NCBI GenBank assembly: GCA_037693485.1
Contig: CM075345.1
Span: forward strand, 78,179,001-78,243,000
Length of the DNA stretch: 64,000 bases
Source of the DNA: Kitagawia praeruptora
Taxonomy: Eukaryota > Streptophyta > Magnoliopsida > Apiales > Apiaceae
Reading direction: 5' to 3'
This document shows positions 55,342 to 64,000 of this stretch, one piece after another. The notes beneath the pieces are model-generated. The model was not told the DNA's origin and did not search any database. It saw only the letters and a program-made list of their open reading frames with translations. The translations under genes and the position numbers were made by a program. Each line of letters opens with the position of its first letter. Position 1 is the first letter of the stretch.

Positions 55342-56768
55342 GCACAGGAAAGAAGCATTCAATTATCTTGGACAGTGGATGCTCTGGACATATGACTGGA
55401 AAGAAGTCCCTGCTTACAAAGTTTGAGAGGAAAGCTGGCCCAGTAATATCTTTTGGAGATGGCAACAAAGGAGAAACACTGGGATATGGCTCAATTGTTT
55501 TGGGGAATGTCATCATAGAAAATGTAGCACTGGTTGAAGGCTTGAAACATACTCTTTTAAGCATAAGTCAACTGGGTGATAAAGGTTACAAATCAATCTT
55601 TGACAGAGAAGGATGCAAAATCTTGAATATGTAGAATGGAGACATTGTTCTAACTGGTCAAAGACATGGTAACATATATGAAGCCAGCTTAAGTGATACA
55701 TCAAAAGGAATTGTTAGATGTCTCTACAGCAAAGCAACAAGTGATGAAACCTGGAATTAGCACAAGAAGCTCTCACATCTTAATTTCAAGAAGCTTAATC
55801 AACTTGTTAAGCACAATCTGGTGAGAGGCCTACCTCAGGTAAATTTTGTGCAAGATGGACTTTGTGATGCATGTCAGCTTGGAAAGCAAAGAAGAACCAC
55901 TTTCAAGAGCAAGACTGAAAATTCAATTACTGAACCATTTCACATGTTACATCTTGATCTGTTTGGTCCAGTAAACATTATGTCTATCAGCAAGAAAAGA
56001 TATGCTCTAGTGATAGTGGATGATTTCACAAGGTTTACATGGGTGTTCTTCCTACACAAGAAGGATGAAGCTCCTCAGCAAATCATTGAACTTATCAAGA
56101 ATATTCATAATAACTCTGAGTACAAAGTCAAAGTACTTAGAAGTGACAATGGTACATAATTCAAGAATTCTACAATGGAGGGGTTTTGTGGAGACAAAGG
56201 AATTACTCAACAGTTTTCTGCACCTGGTACACCTCAACAGAATGGTGTAGTGGAAAGAAAGAATAGGACTCTCATAGAGGCAGCAAGAACCATGCTTGCA
56301 GATGCAAAACTTCCAACCTACTTTTGGGCAGAAGCTATTAACACTGCATGTTTCACTCAAAACTATACCTTGGTAAATAGTCATGGAAAAACTCCCTATG
56401 AGACGATCAAAGGAAAGAAACAAAGTGTGAAATATTTTCACATCTTTGGATGCAAATGCTATGTCCTAAAAGTTCATCCAGAACAACTTGGAAAATTTGA
56501 AGCCAAATCGGATGAAGCAATTTTTCTAGGATATTCAGCATCTAAGGCCTTCAAAGTTTATAATCTCAGAACTCACATTGTTATGGAATCAATTCATGTT
56601 GCATTTGATGATAAGAAATTTGGAATTTTGCAAACTGATGAAAGCCATGACAAATTGGAATTTGAAAATCTGAAGAATTCTGAGATACTCTCCAGTGATG
56701 ATGAAGGTTCTCCAGAAGAAATTTCTATTGCTTCTCAAAGAATGCTACTGTTGAGGGGGAGCAAATAA
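55335..56768 (+). pseudogene. pol: Element E protease and integrase, three in-frame stops and a terminal frameshift
   Basis: Protease LDSGCSGHMTG near the start. Integrase HHCC (HKKLSHLN...CDACQLGKQ), D in LHLDLFGPVN, D in LRSDNGT and the E region NGVVERKNRTLIEAA. Stops interrupt the frame at about 55633 (TAG), 55758 (TAG at a Trp position, before HKKLSHLN) and 56157 (TAA at the Glu of DNGTEF). All segments share one frame. Near 56741 the frame shifts into that of RT, so residues after SIASQ are not native. Non-functional without suppression. Confidence 0.9.
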
Positions 56769-56908
56769 ATCAAAGAGAACACAATGATCATCAGGAGCAG
56801 ACTAGCTATTCAGAGTCTACTCCATCAGGAATTGACTTTTCAGAGTCTACTCCATCAGGAACTGATCTTTCAGAGTCTACTGAAGAAAGATCAGTAACTA
56901 GCAATAAT

Positions 56909-58666
56909 ATGGAATCTACTGATTCTATTGATCAAAGGAGAGTTTTTGAAGGTAGAGATAATTCTTCTACAAGAGATACCACTAACTTAGGGGGAGAGAC
57001 TAGCAGAGTTAATCTACCACCTGTTAGAAAATGGACAAAGGATCATACTGAAGATTTGATAATTGGTGATCCAAATAGTGGTGTTCGAACTAGAAGATCA
57101 ATTCAAAATGAATGCTTGTATAGTTGCTTTCTCTCAAAGAATGAACCTAAGAAGGTTGAAGAAGCCTTACAGGATCCTGATTGGGTAATTGCAATGCAGG
57201 AGGAGTTAAATGAGTTTGAGAGAAACAAAGTCTGGAAACTGGTACCAAGACCTAAAGATAGATCTATTGTTGGTGCAAGATGGGTTTTTAGAAACAAGCT
57301 AGATGAATCTGATATGATTGTAAGAAACAAAGCAAGACTGGTGGCTAAGGGTTATTCTCAGGAAGAAGGCATTGATTATTATGAGACCTTTGCACCTGTA
57401 GCAAGATTAGAAGCAATCAGAATGTTTCTTGCATTTGCAGCTCATTCAAAGTTCAAGGTATACCAGATGGATGTAAAGAGTGCTTTTCTAAATGGCAAAC
57501 TTGATGAGGAAGTGTATGTGGAACATCCACCTGGATTTGTTGATCCAAAGATTCCAAATCATGTCTATAAACTTGACAAGGCACTCTATGGACTAAATCA
57601 GGCACCAAGAGCATGGTATGAGACTTTGTCTAAATTTCTTCTTGAAAATGGCTTCACAAGAGGTACAATTGACAAAACTCTATTCTTTAGAAAGATAAAA
57701 GGTGAATTGCTTTTAGTTGAAGTTTATGTTGATGATATTATTTTTGGTTCTACTAATGAAAAGTTGTGTGCTAAGTTTAGCAAGCTTATGCAGTCTAAGT
57801 ATCAGATGAGCATGATGGGTGAATTAAATTATTTTTTAGGCTTGCAGGTCAAACAAACTGAGACTGGTATTTTCATTAATCGGTCAAAGTATATCAAAGA
57901 TCTTTTAAGAAGGTTTGACTTTCAAGACTGTGCAGTTGCAAAAACACCCATGGCAACAGCCACTAAACTAGACTCTGATCCTAAGGGAAAAAGTGTGGAT
58001 AATACTAGTTATAGAGGCATTATAGGCTCATTGTTATATCTAACTGCAAGTAGGCCAGATATAATGTTTTCTACCTGTTTATGTGCTAGATTCCAAAGTG
58101 AACCTAAGGAATCTCATTTAATTGCTGTGAAGAGAATTTTTAGATATCTCAAAGGAACTCCAAATCTTGGTTTGTGGTACCCTAGAGAATCTGATTTCTT
58201 TCTAATTGGCTATTCAGACTCTGATTATGCCGGGTGTAAAATAGACAGGAAAAGCACTACAGGTACATGTCAATTCTTGGGAAATAGATTGATTTCTTGG
58301 GCAAGCAAGAAGCAACAATCTGTTTCAACCTCAACTGCAGAAGCTGAGTACATAGCAGCAGGCAGTTGTTGTGCACAGCTCCTTTGGATAAGAAACCAGT
58401 TGATGGATTATGGTATGACACTTAGTAATATTCCTATGTTTTGTGATAATACTAGTGCTATTAAAATTACAGAAAATCCAGTTCAACATTCAAGGACTAA
58501 GCACATTGATGTCAGGTATCATTTTATTAGAGAACATATTGAGAATGGTACTGTGGAACTTCATTTTGTTCCTACTGACAAACAGCTTGCAGATATTCTA
58601 ACTAAACCACTTGATGAGACTACATTTAATAGATTAGTAAGTGAGTTAGGAATGTTAAATTTTTAG
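56909..58666 (+). CDS. pol: Element E reverse transcriptase and RNase H (585 aa open frame, part of pol)
   Basis: Open from at least 56741 in this frame; the first ATG is 56909, but in the intact element it was the continuation of integrase. RT: ARWVFRNK, ARLVAKGYSQEEGIDY, QMDVKSAFLNG (~187-196), LYGLNQAPRAWY and YVDDIIFGS (273-281). RNase H: GYSDSDYAG, DRKSTTGTCQFLG, STAEAEYIAAG, CDNTSAIK, TKHIDVRYHFIRE. Two conserved positions look changed (Y for D/E in GIDYYETFAPV; N for K in LYGLNQAP). Catalytic aspartates remain. Because upstream pol is broken, it is probably not expressed as a polyprotein. Confidence 0.92.
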   Translation: MESTDSIDQRRVFEGRDNSSTRDTTNLGGETSRVNLPPVRKWTKDHTEDLIIGDPNSGVRTRRSIQNECLYSCFLSKNEPKKVEEALQDPDWVIAMQEELNEFERNKVWKLVPRPKDRSIVGARWVFRNKLDESDMIVRNKARLVAKGYSQEEGIDYYETFAPVARLEAIRMFLAFAAHSKFKVYQMDVKSAFLNGKLDEEVYVEHPPGFVDPKIPNHVYKLDKALYGLNQAPRAWYETLSKFLLENGFTRGTIDKTLFFRKIKGELLLVEVYVDDIIFGSTNEKLCAKFSKLMQSKYQMSMMGELNYFLGLQVKQTETGIFINRSKYIKDLLRRFDFQDCAVAKTPMATATKLDSDPKGKSVDNTSYRGIIGSLLYLTASRPDIMFSTCLCARFQSEPKESHLIAVKRIFRYLKGTPNLGLWYPRESDFFLIGYSDSDYAGCKIDRKSTTGTCQFLGNRLISWASKKQQSVSTSTAEAEYIAAGSCCAQLLWIRNQLMDYGMTLSNIPMFCDNTSAIKITENPVQHSRTKHIDVRYHFIREHIENGTVELHFVPTDKQLADILTKPLDETTFNRLVSELGMLNF

Positions 58667-59181
58667 ATCTTTAACATCTGCAATAGTAGCAAGGTATGTT
58701 GTTTTTAGCTTATAGACTTGATATTCTTGTCAGGATCTATATTTTATTGTTAAAAGCTTTAGCTATAACACTTTGCCTTGATAAATTTCAGTATGATAGA
58801 CTTGTTAATAATCATCAGGATTAGATTTGTTATCAGGATGCTGACATCATCAGTATTGTGTCAGTATCAGGATTATGAAAATTGTTTCAGATCCTGACGT
58901 TTACTTTGTGTAGTAATCTAATTCTGTGATGTGTTAATTCTATGCCAGCAAGTTTTAATATTTGCATACTGATAATTTATACATCATTCAATAATCAAAA
59001 GACAAGTAGATAACAAGAAATTGTATTTTCATTAATTAAAATCATTACATATATGGAAATGAAATACAACATCTTTTTGTCTAACTTCTACTGATAATTA
59101 TATACTTGTTTATTGATATGAATTCTGAGGTACAGGACAAGGAACATTTCAAGAATTTTTCAAGTTATTTTCAGATCAAAA
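58667..59181 (+). other. Spacer between pol and extra ORF of element E
   Basis: 515 bp without an ORF. Contains repeated ATCAGGAT/CATCAG motifs (58798-58900) that also occur in the E LTR around 52430-52510. Confidence 0.7.
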
Positions 59182-60696
59182 ATGGCAACTCAAAGAAGAT
59201 TACCTAAATCAGTAGCTTTCAAGTTTGGTGACTTTGATTTTATGACGAACAATCATGTAACAGCTATCACCAACAAGGAAGGAGTATTAACTGATTTTCA
59301 TCCAATCATGGACTTTCTGGCGAATGGACCATTAAGTTATGCATTGACAGCATCTCCACAAATTAATCAAGCAGCTGTTACACAAGCTTGGGAGAATGCT
59401 GAGGTAATTGATTCTACTCAGTCAATCAGGTAAGATTGTTCTACACTTAGGACAAGATTCATTTGACATTACTGAATCTGTTGTTAATTCAGTACTTCGC
59501 TTACCTGTTACTGATAATTATGCAAGTGAACCATCTGATGATAATGTAAGAACTATGTTGTCTGAATTAGGTTATAGTGGACCTCTAGACAACATGAGCC
59601 AGTTGAAAAGGTTTTTTCTTAGAAAGGAATGGTCTTTCTTCTTTGATCAAATTGCTAAATGTTTTACTGGTAAATGTAGTTCTTTTCAGCAAATTACTTC
59701 TGTTACATCACATATTGCTTATAGTTTGCTTTATGACAGAGTAATTAACATTGGTCACATTATCTTAAGTCAGATGAGTATTAAACTTGGGTTTAGAGAT
59801 CAAAACAGGAAAATGGTTTATTATCATAGATTTATGCAAATGTTTATTAACCATTTTATTCCTGATGTTGAAGCTAGATTTGGTAGGGAACATTGTGTTT
59901 CTTCTTATGAACAGCAAAAGAGAATTTTCTCTGACATTACAAAGAAGGACAATGAAAAGAATCTAGATGAAATACCAGAAATTCATTATCCACATCATGT
60001 TCAGGTAATTCTTAAAACTCATCTTCCTACTCTCTACAATTCTTCTTTCTTTTGTGGTGAAATGGCTCAGGAATCTCATTTGGAGGAGAACCCACCTGTG
60101 TTTACCCAAGTAGCCCAAAACATTATAGTCTCTGAAACAATTCAAGAACCAAATTTTGATCCACAGCCTATTGTTTCAAAGAAACCAACCTCTGGTGTTT
60201 CTCAAAAGACATCAGTTGTAAGGAAGAGAAGATTTGTTGTGTCAAGTAGTAGTAATTCTAGTGAAGATGATGATGATTTAACTCTTGCTGAGAGAGCAGA
60301 ATTGAAGGCTGCAATTCAACTTTCTCTGTTAGCACAAAGAGATGAAAAACCTAGCCACAGCCAGGCTGCAGTCTCCCAAAAGGCTGAGTTCTTAAAAAGG
60401 GAAAACAGTTACTGGATACTGTCTCTCAAAAGACTGTGTCTATTGAACAAAGATCTCATCCTAAGATCACTTCTGTGTCTACACCTCTTGAGTCTTCTCA
60501 GGATAAATCTTTTGCTCACTATACCAGGAGAACAAGGAGAAAGATTCAATTGTCACCTACACACACAGAGTCTAGTCCAACTAATATCATGCAGGTCTCT
60601 ACAAATGAAGCTACAATCAAGTCAGCAAATGACCATAGAGATCTGGATATTGATTCTTCATGGGAAACTACATTATCATTCAGAATGAATGACTAA
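59182..60696 (+). pseudogene. Extra 3' ORF of element E (SIRE-type, sometimes called envelope-like), two frameshifts
   Basis: Starts MATQRRLPKSVAFKFGDFDF. The first segment is 59182-59433; the frame changes near 59425 and continues (SGKIVLHLGQDSFDITESVV) to about 60395, then changes again and continues (VSIEQRSHPKITSV) to 60696. The central part shows the pattern of the plant ORF that follows pol in SIRE-like elements (KEWSFFFDQIAKCFTGKCSS, YHRFMQMFINHF, RIFSDITKK). The C-terminal part is Ser/Glu/Lys-rich. I see no signal peptide or clear membrane segment, so the envelope label is not supported by this sequence. The last ~20 codons may already be D sequence, because the breakpoint lies here. 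Confidence 0.72.
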
Positions 60697-61479
60697 AGCT
60701 TTTCCTTTAGTTTTCTTCTTCAATGGTTTCTCTTCAACCTTAAGAGCAACAGACTTTAACTTCTTGCTTGATCTCCTGTTTCTCTGCTCCATTTCCAATT
60801 CATGAGTTTTGAGCAGTCCATAGATTTCATCAATCTCAGTATCAGCAAGATCATAGTTATCTCTAATAGTGGTTGTTTTCACATCCCACTTTTCAGGTAG
60901 AGAAAGAAGAAACTTGAGATTTGAGTCTTCTAGATCATACTCTTTGTTAACCAATGACAGATCATTGAGCAGTTTACAGAATCTGTCAAATGTTTCTGTC
61001 ATGGTTTCTTCAGATTTGGCCTCAAAGTGCTCATACTCTTGAGTGAGTATGTTTCTTCTATTCTTTTTGATAGCAGCAGTTCCTTGACATCTAACCTCAA
61101 GGGCATCCCAGATCTCTTTTGCAGTGGTGCAATTAATCACTTTGTTAGACATTACATTGTCTAAGGCACTATGAAGTAAATGTCTTACCTTTGCATCCTT
61201 TGCAATAGATGAAAGATCTTCAGGAGTCATATCTTTCTTCTCCTTTGGGACTGTTTTAGATTCTTGTCCAGTAGTAGCAACAGATAACTTGGTAGGCTTA
61301 TGAGGACCTTCATAAATCTTGTCAAGATATTCTGGATCTGTAGCCTCCAGAAACATAATCATCTTAACCTTCCAGATTGCATATTCTGCTGGCCTAAGAA
61401 TAGGAACCCTAATAGTTTCATAACGACTCACAGTTGTAGGAGCCTTCTCAGAACCTGATGGAGGAGGAATCTCTGCCAT
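60676..61479 (-). pseudogene. gag: Element D gag, N-terminal part (267 aa)
   Basis: MAEIPPPSGSEKAP start at 61479, 48 nt after the PBS. Copia gag domain: RPAEYAIWKVKMIMFLEATD, AKEIWDALEVRCQG, YEHFEAKSEETMTETFDRFC, LKTHELEME. It is homologous to residues ~1-250 of the E gag. It ends at the breakpoint with E, where LVIHSE is followed by a stop that is probably foreign. The zinc-knuckle part is missing; only the extreme C-terminus survives at 52160-52250. Confidence 0.88.
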
Positions 61480-61527
61480 TGATTATTATTGTGTTTGAAT
61501 CTTAAACTGTAATAAAGTAACAGATTG

Positions 61528-61539
61528 GCTCTGATACCA
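61528..61539 (-). promoter_or_regulatory. Primer binding site (initiator tRNA-Met), element D
   Basis: TGGTATCAGAGC on the minus strand, 2 nt after the LTR end at 61542. Confidence 0.92.
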
Positions 61540-61541
61540 CT

Positions 61542-62093
61542 TGTTAGGCCGAATACACACAATATAATCAAGTACTGTATGAGAGATTAACAAGAACACA
61601 CGTTTTTCTAATTAAAAACTGTTTGAAATTAATAATTCCTCTCTTAGTGATGTAAAATATCACAGAGAGCTGCTTAGGTTACAATGAATGAATATTTCAA
61701 TGTTCGATACCCTTCTAGGGTTAACCTAACTGTATCTATAAAACATACAGCTGCTATACAATCGTAAATTGATTCTCCTATAAATTAGTTATACAATTGA
61801 TATCAATTACGATTGCTACACGTCTTCTAAGGCAACTCAATCTTTTTGATAGCTATCCAATCTTCAAAGATATTGCTTCCATATTTATCTTCAATTAATC
61901 TTCAAATACTATTTGACTTGTAGACTCTTCCGCCAAACAGAGTTTAACAAACTCTGTTGCGCTTCTATTCAATCAGCATTTGCGCTTCCATTCGTCAGCG
62001 TTTATCCAAACTCTGACTGCTTCCATCTTAAACTCTGTTTTAACACTGTATCACTTAAACACTGATTAGTAATTACATCAATTATATTTAACA
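61542..62093 (-). repeat. Element D 5' LTR (552 bp)
   Basis: Minus strand TGTTAAATATAATTG...TTCGGCCTAACA, with short inverted ends TGTTA/TAACA. It contains AAACTCTG/CAGAGTTT motifs near its U3 side (61935-62040). No partner LTR is in the window. The 5-bp flank on the right is CATTT. Confidence 0.85.
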
Positions 62094-62350
62094 CATTTTC
62101 CATTCTTTATGCCTTTATCACCAATTAATCATTGTCTTTGAATACCATGTATGCAAATATATGTGTGAAACATGTGATGTACTATAGACTTGATTTTGGC
62201 CAGCTGCTCCTCCCTTGCCTCCTTTCTGTAACATGATCATGATTATGCATATCTATATTTATGTTCTCAAGCATACATATATATGTTGAACACCAACAAC
62301 ATGCATTACGATACACATATATGCAAGTATGCCCTAGAGGTCATATCCCT

Positions 62351-62362
62351 GCTCTGATACCA
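62351..62362 (-). promoter_or_regulatory. Primer binding site (initiator tRNA-Met), element F
   Basis: TGGTATCAGAGC on the minus strand. The gap to the LTR edge (6 nt) is longer than in the other elements, so the LTR border may be slightly different. Confidence 0.8.
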
Positions 62363-62770
62363 ACTAAATGTGACACCCTTGTACTTTACCACATTTAAAA
62401 GTTCACTATATAAGATCCTGTAATTCAGTTTACAATTAACTTAAAATATCCACTAGTTACAGTAAACTATATCGTATAAAATCTTTTTAGCGGAAGACAA
62501 ACTAAAATACATCTGTATAGCGTCTATGTATGCACATGTTAAGGAGGAGGGACTTTGGAGCACCAGCTGGCCGACTGCAACTTATCCTGGAAAACATGAA
62601 CGATTTTAATGAGTCGTAACTCAGTGAACATAAATCATCATAGATTATATTCTAACATGTAACACCCATACATAAGAACAATAAAGTACTTGTGCCATGT
62701 ATATGTATGCATATGCCTCTGCATTCCATTTTGTTTGTTATGACCACTCATATCTTGTATCATCCCGGGA

Positions 62771-62870
62771 TTCCAAGTGTTTGACCCGAAGGCCCCATGT
62801 ATAAACCCGAAGGTTTCCAAGTGTACGACCCGAAGGCCCCATGTATAAACCCGAAGGTTTCCAAGTGTAT
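62771..62870. repeat. 44-bp tandem repeat in F LTR, about 2.3 units
   Basis: TTCCAAGTGT recurs at 62771, 62815 and 62859, with GACCCGAAGGCCCCATGT and ATAAACCCGAAGG between. Confidence 0.92.
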
Positions 62871-63929
62871 TTGCGAGTACAGGGATATGAAGGTCACAAC
62901 GCCTTTAATTTAGTCTAATGAAATGAATGATATGCAAACAATGCATGAAAAATATTTACCTCTTTCTTCCTGTATCCATTTATACACATGTAACCTTTTT
63001 CAGTATAATCAGTCACATACTGCTCCTCATAATATCATTTTCATATCGATCACATAAATGTAGTTAAACATAGAAAAGGAATGCAATCATCTTATTCAAG
63101 TAATCACATCAAGTCACGTATTATAACACGAACATATAGCACACACATAAAGCAAGTCTCCGATTTATACTCACCTTAGTCCATGTAGTTTAATAACACA
63201 TTTACCTCCTCTCGAGCCTTGCTAGACCCTTGGGAATCTATATCAACATACATTTATTAAGAGCTGAATACAGTAGATCATTACTACTGTTTCTAGTATG
63301 ACTTCGCTAAATATACCAATGCATATTTAAAAAAATACGTGGTACATTCTGTTTTTCAGGCATCTTGCTGCCCTCTCACTAAAAAGCACAAAACTCATAG
63401 TTAACTTAATCAATTGAACTCATTCCTTTTTCTGAGTTTTCTAGACACCTCATTCTATAACATATCAAAAATTCAACTTATAAACATGTCTACGCTATTC
63501 TGGACATTTATTCAAAATCAGTCATGCCACTTGATCAAATAAATCTAAATTAACCATAGTTAATCAACTAGTACTCAAAATCTATAGATCTGGTGCATAC
63601 CATATTTGGCAGCCACCAAGATCAGACAATAAGACACAACTTTCCTTATTTATATAACAAGAAATAAGGTCATTATCCTCTTCAAAACCACTCTCCAAAA
63701 CAGGGTAGCCAACCTGGAAATTAAAACAATGCTTCACATATTTTACCTAAACATTTTTAATTTAGTAATTTATTGAAAACTTTACTTTTAATGATAAAAA
63801 TCTCCATACTTCATCATAACTATCATACCAATCTTCCATAAAAATTTCAAAGCCAAACCAATTAATTATCATGCAAGACAAACTGAAACACGCTCACGTT
63901 GGAGCACAGAAAATTCTGCGCTGCGTAAT

Positions 63930-64000
63930 TGTTAACTTGAATAACTTGTAGAAGGGGGGGGGGTTGAATACAAGTTATATAATCGTGTCTGATTTTTGCT
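63930..64000 (-). repeat. E-family LTR, minus orientation, partial at window edge
   Basis: The plus-strand text TGTTAACTTGAATAACTTGT, then a G-run of 10 and TTGAATACAAG, is the reverse complement of the end of the E 5' LTR (52910-52982), with one mismatch and a shorter homopolymer. No PBS follows on its outer side, so it is the 3' LTR of an element lying to the right, or a solo LTR. Confidence 0.82.

Larger units (their letters stand above)
52251..60690 (+). mobile_element. Element E: SIRE-like Ty1/Copia element, 3' end missing
   Basis: Plus strand: 5' LTR (52251-52982), PBS, very large gag, pol with three stops and a frameshift, spacer, and an extra 3' ORF. A long gag with several zinc knuckles and an ORF after pol are SIRE-lineage traits. 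No 3' LTR or polypurine tract appears before D gag sequence resumes at ~60676-60700, so E was truncated by a deletion. Inserted in gag of D in opposite orientation. Confidence 0.88.
62094..63929 (-). mobile_element. Element F: 5' end of another minus-strand LTR element (internal stub, PBS, LTR)
   Basis: TGGTATCAGAGC on the minus strand at 62351-62362 lies 6 nt from an LTR-like edge TGTGACACCC at 62369. The LTR text (a CTGAGT...ACTCA core near 62610-62630, TTCGGG repeats) is of Tekay/Del type but differs from A and C. The 62094-62350 stub is internal sequence upstream (plus-strand coordinate) of the PBS, cut by D. The LTR is interrupted at 63930, so its far end is not seen. ORF 62638-62820 overlaps the 44-bp repeat and is not credible. 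Confidence 0.6.

Noticed and set aside
59182..60696. Envelope gene of a retrovirus-like element
   Set aside because: The ORF has the position of SIRE envelope-like ORFs, but I see no signal peptide, fusion peptide or convincing membrane segment, so only the neutral label extra ORF is used.
62638..62820. 60-codon minus-strand ORF
   Set aside because: It overlaps the 44-bp tandem repeat in the F LTR and has no recognisable domain.

Overview
The window is plant nuclear DNA made almost entirely of repeats. It looks like pericentromeric or centromere-adjacent heterochromatin of a flowering plant, probably a eudicot. The evidence is plant Ty3/Gypsy and Ty1/Copia LTR retrotransposons, PBS sites complementary to initiator tRNA-Met, a ~175-bp satellite in long arrays, AT-rich composition and plant-type TATA boxes and splice sites. 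I recognise no intact host gene, tRNA or rRNA. The species cannot be fixed from sequence alone.

Layout. (1) 1-14491: family A, two non-autonomous Ty3/Gypsy elements on the minus strand in tandem, arranged partial LTR - internal - LTR - internal - LTR with a ~6.58-kb period. The internal parts have no long ORF but keep a gag start codon relic, RNase H relics and what looks like a captured piece of a host poly(A)-binding protein gene. (2) 14492-22193 and 32966-37205: one satellite array of ~175-bp monomers (about 68 visible) with partial higher-order structure and internal dyads, split by element B. (3) 22194-32965: element B, a nearly complete Ty3/Gypsy element of the Tat type on the minus strand, with 517-bp LTRs and an ACCGG target duplication. 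It carries gag, a 1465-codon pol including an additional archaeal-type RNase H, and an antisense spliced extra ORF that has what looks like its own plant promoter. (4) 37206-62093: element D, a decayed SIRE-like Ty1/Copia element on the minus strand, broken by two insertions. These are C (37947-47726), a young gag-only Ty3/Gypsy element with two 3318-bp LTRs and a TTGGT duplication, and E (52251 to ~60690), a SIRE-like Copia element on the plus strand with gag, a damaged pol and a damaged extra ORF but no 3' LTR. (5) 62094-63929: the 5' end of another minus-strand element, F (PBS plus LTR). It is interrupted at 63930 by a minus-oriented LTR of the E family that runs off the window.

How the pieces relate. 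A and C are subfamilies of one lineage: their LTR ends, PBS, polypurine tract and the start of gag agree. A has lost gag and pol; C keeps gag and has lost pol. Both must use enzymes supplied by a full relative. B could be close to functional but has a gag frameshift, a stop between gag and pol, and a stop in the extra ORF. The order of events read from the nesting is: satellite before B; D before C and E; F before the LTR at 63930. The D/satellite junction (37205) and the E/D junction (~60690) lack LTR ends and target duplications, so they are rearrangement breakpoints.
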